A stretch of 6,581 bases of DNA from contig JASHTZ010000629.1 in the NCBI GenBank assembly GCA_030040295.1, positions 1 through 6,581 of the forward strand, in the 5' to 3' direction. Made by a program: the position numbers and the translations under genes. This DNA comes from Terriglobia bacterium. Its GTDB lineage: Bacteria; Acidobacteriota; Terriglobia; UBA7540. Every line of letters begins with the position of its first letter. Position 1 is the stretch's first letter. Below the pieces are notes generated by a model. It was not told where the DNA came from. It saw only the letters and a list, made by a program, of their open reading frames with translations, and searched no databases. Positions 5,375-6,581 of the stretch are shown here, in pieces.

Positions 5375-6581
5375 CTAAGGGGCTACTGCCTGCCGCTTCG
5401 CGACAACCGGTCGGAGAATCTCCATCCCAGCAAACCACTCGGCAAAATCGCGCAATGCCCTTTGGCACTGCTTTTCGCGCCGCCCGCAGCGGTCACGAGC
5501 CACGGCGCGAGGCAAATCTTCGATGGGCGGCAGCAGGTCGAAGGAAATATTTGCCGGCTGGTAATTCGTTGGATCGGCATGGGTTATGTAATGGATTAAC
5601 GATCCCAGCGCAGTCGAGCGGGGAGGCGCGGAGAACGCTCCATCCCTCGCCCGTGCTGCCATTGCCAGACCCGCCAGCAATCCCGTCGCGATGCACTCCA
5701 CATACCCTTCTACGCCAGAGAGCTGGCCTGCCACAAAAGTCTGCGGCGCGGTGCGAAAACTCAGGTCAGGATTCAGCAGGCGCGGCGAATTGATATAAGT
5801 ATTGCGATGGATTTGCCCGAAGCGCAGGAATTCCGCGTTTTCCAATCCCGGAATCAACCGCAGAATGCGCTTCTGCTCGGGAAATTTCAGGTGGTTTTGA
5901 AAGCCCACCAGGTTGTAACTCGAGAATCGCAGATTTTCCGGCCGCAATTGCACCACCGCGAAGGGCTGGCGGCCAGTGCGCGGGTCGATGAGCCCCACGG
6001 GCTTCATGGGGCCGAAGCGCAGCGTGTCATACCCGCGGCGGCCGAGCTCCTCGATGGGCAGGCACGCCTCAAAGAAATTAACGTTTTCAAATTCGTGCGT
6101 AGGCACGACCTCCGCGCCCGCCAGGGCGTCATAAAACACCCGGTATTCGTCTTCCGTAAACGGGCAGTTCAGGTAATCCTCGCCGCCCTTGCCATAGCGC
6201 GAGGCGCGGAAGATGCGCTGCATGTTGAGCGTCTCTGCATCCACCACCGGACTGATGGCGTCGTAGAAGGCCAGATTATCCGCGCCCGTGAGCTCTTCCA
6301 GTCGCGCGGCGAGGGCGTCGGAAGTCAGCGGCCCCGTGGCAATCAGCGCCAGGATGTCCCCGGGAATGTCACTAAGTTCCTCCCGCCGCAGCGTGATGAA
6401 TTCGTGGCCGGCAATGGCCGCGGTCACGCCCTCCGCAAAACGCTCGCGATCGACGGCCAGCGCCGTGCCGCCTGGCACCGCGCACTCACCCGCAACGCGC
6501 ATCAGCAGTGAGCCTGCGCGCCGCAATTCTTCTTTCAGCAGCCACGAAGCGGCCCCCGGCGCGTTCGACTTCAGTGAATTG
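5375..6581 (-). CDS. trmFO: tRNA m5U54 methyltransferase TrmFO (N-terminus beyond window)
   Basis: FAD- and methylenetetrahydrofolate-dependent enzyme that makes 5-methyluridine at position 54 in the tRNA T-loop. About 401 residues are visible; the frame runs open to the window edge, so the TTG near 6526 is not the start. The first visible residues (NSLKSN, about 6580-6563) match the segment just after the N-terminal active-site cysteine (Cys53 in B. subtilis), so roughly 50-55 residues with the FAD-binding GxGLAG motif are missing. Further family blocks in order: VPGGTALAVDRE, IATGPLTSDAL, AFYDAISPVVD, SRYGKGGEDYLNCP, NFFEACLPIEELGRRGYDTLRFGPMKPVGL (with the second conserved cysteine, equivalent to B. 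subtilis Cys226), AVVQLRPEN, NLVGFQNHLK, HRNTYINSP, FVAGQLSGVEGYVE and HYITHADPTNYQPANISFDLLPP. The C-terminus is complete (TAG at 5377-5375). It precedes xerC as in the Bacillus trmFO-xerC-hslVU cluster. Confidence 0.95.
   Translation of the reverse strand, partial: NSLKSNAPGAASWLLKEELRRAGSLLMRVAGECAVPGGTALAVDRERFAEGVTAAIAGHEFITLRREELSDIPGDILALIATGPLTSDALAARLEELTGADNLAFYDAISPVVDAETLNMQRIFRASRYGKGGEDYLNCPFTEDEYRVFYDALAGAEVVPTHEFENVNFFEACLPIEELGRRGYDTLRFGPMKPVGLIDPRTGRQPFAVVQLRPENLRFSSYNLVGFQNHLKFPEQKRILRLIPGLENAEFLRFGQIHRNTYINSPRLLNPDLSFRTAPQTFVAGQLSGVEGYVECIATGLLAGLAMAARARDGAFSAPPRSTALGSLIHYITHADPTNYQPANISFDLLPPIEDLPRAVARDRCGRREKQCQRALRDFAEWFAGMEILRPVVAKRQAVAP

Noticed and set aside
5137..5793. 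Plus-strand open frame of 218 codons spanning xerC, the gap and trmFO
   Set aside because: It is antisense to two clearly recognised genes with complete family motifs; a by-product of their codon bias.
5807..6511. Plus-strand open frame of 234 codons opposite trmFO
   Set aside because: Antisense shadow of a strongly conserved enzyme; no ribosome site or recognisable domain.
6479..6526. TTG at 6526 as the start of trmFO
   Set aside because: The frame continues upstream with residues matching conserved TrmFO sequence (NSLKSN...LLKEELRR), so the gene is truncated by the window edge.

Overview
The window looks like a chromosomal piece from a free-living bacterium with moderately high GC. Acidobacteriota is my best guess. 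It rests on overall protein style, the trmFO-xerC pair and short phrase-like repeats between genes; no rRNA or other marker in the window settles it.

Left part (1-1541, + strand): the C-terminal half of an L-fucose/L-arabinose isomerase-family sugar isomerase enters from the left edge. It is followed by a 66-residue zinc-ribbon protein (660-860) and by a single-pass membrane protein whose C-terminal part resembles the BamE/SmpA fold (927-1541, probably TTG start).

Middle (1640-3562, - strand): a large signalling protein with a receiver-like N-terminal domain that appears to have lost its phosphorylation chemistry, a GAF domain and an HD-GYP cyclic-di-GMP phosphodiesterase domain. The HD-GYP domain keeps every expected metal ligand but carries an extra segment of about 115 residues between its HD and GYP motifs. 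Upstream lies a gene-poor stretch of about 390-415 bp (to 3978) with nested inverted and direct repeats. It separates this gene from a divergently transcribed 99-residue membrane protein (3979-4278, + strand).

Right part (4408-6581, - strand): trmFO (5' end cut off by the window edge) followed after 52 bp by xerC. This is a tRNA m5U54 methyltransferase and a chromosome-dimer-resolving tyrosine recombinase, in an order also known from the Bacillus trmFO-xerC-clpQ/hslV-clpY/hslU cluster. Here the hslVU genes are absent downstream and xerC converges on the small membrane gene.

The most unusual structural signal is a set of four short, degenerate arrays with an exact 7-nt period (1547-1588, 4294-4321, 4382-4409, 5334-5361). 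Each begins within about 15 nt after the stop codon of a gene and reads in that gene's sense direction. Three unrelated heptad consensus words are used. The two arrays at the convergent small-membrane-gene/xerC junction share one word on opposite strands. I see no CRISPR array, tRNA, rRNA, intact insertion sequence or phage gene.
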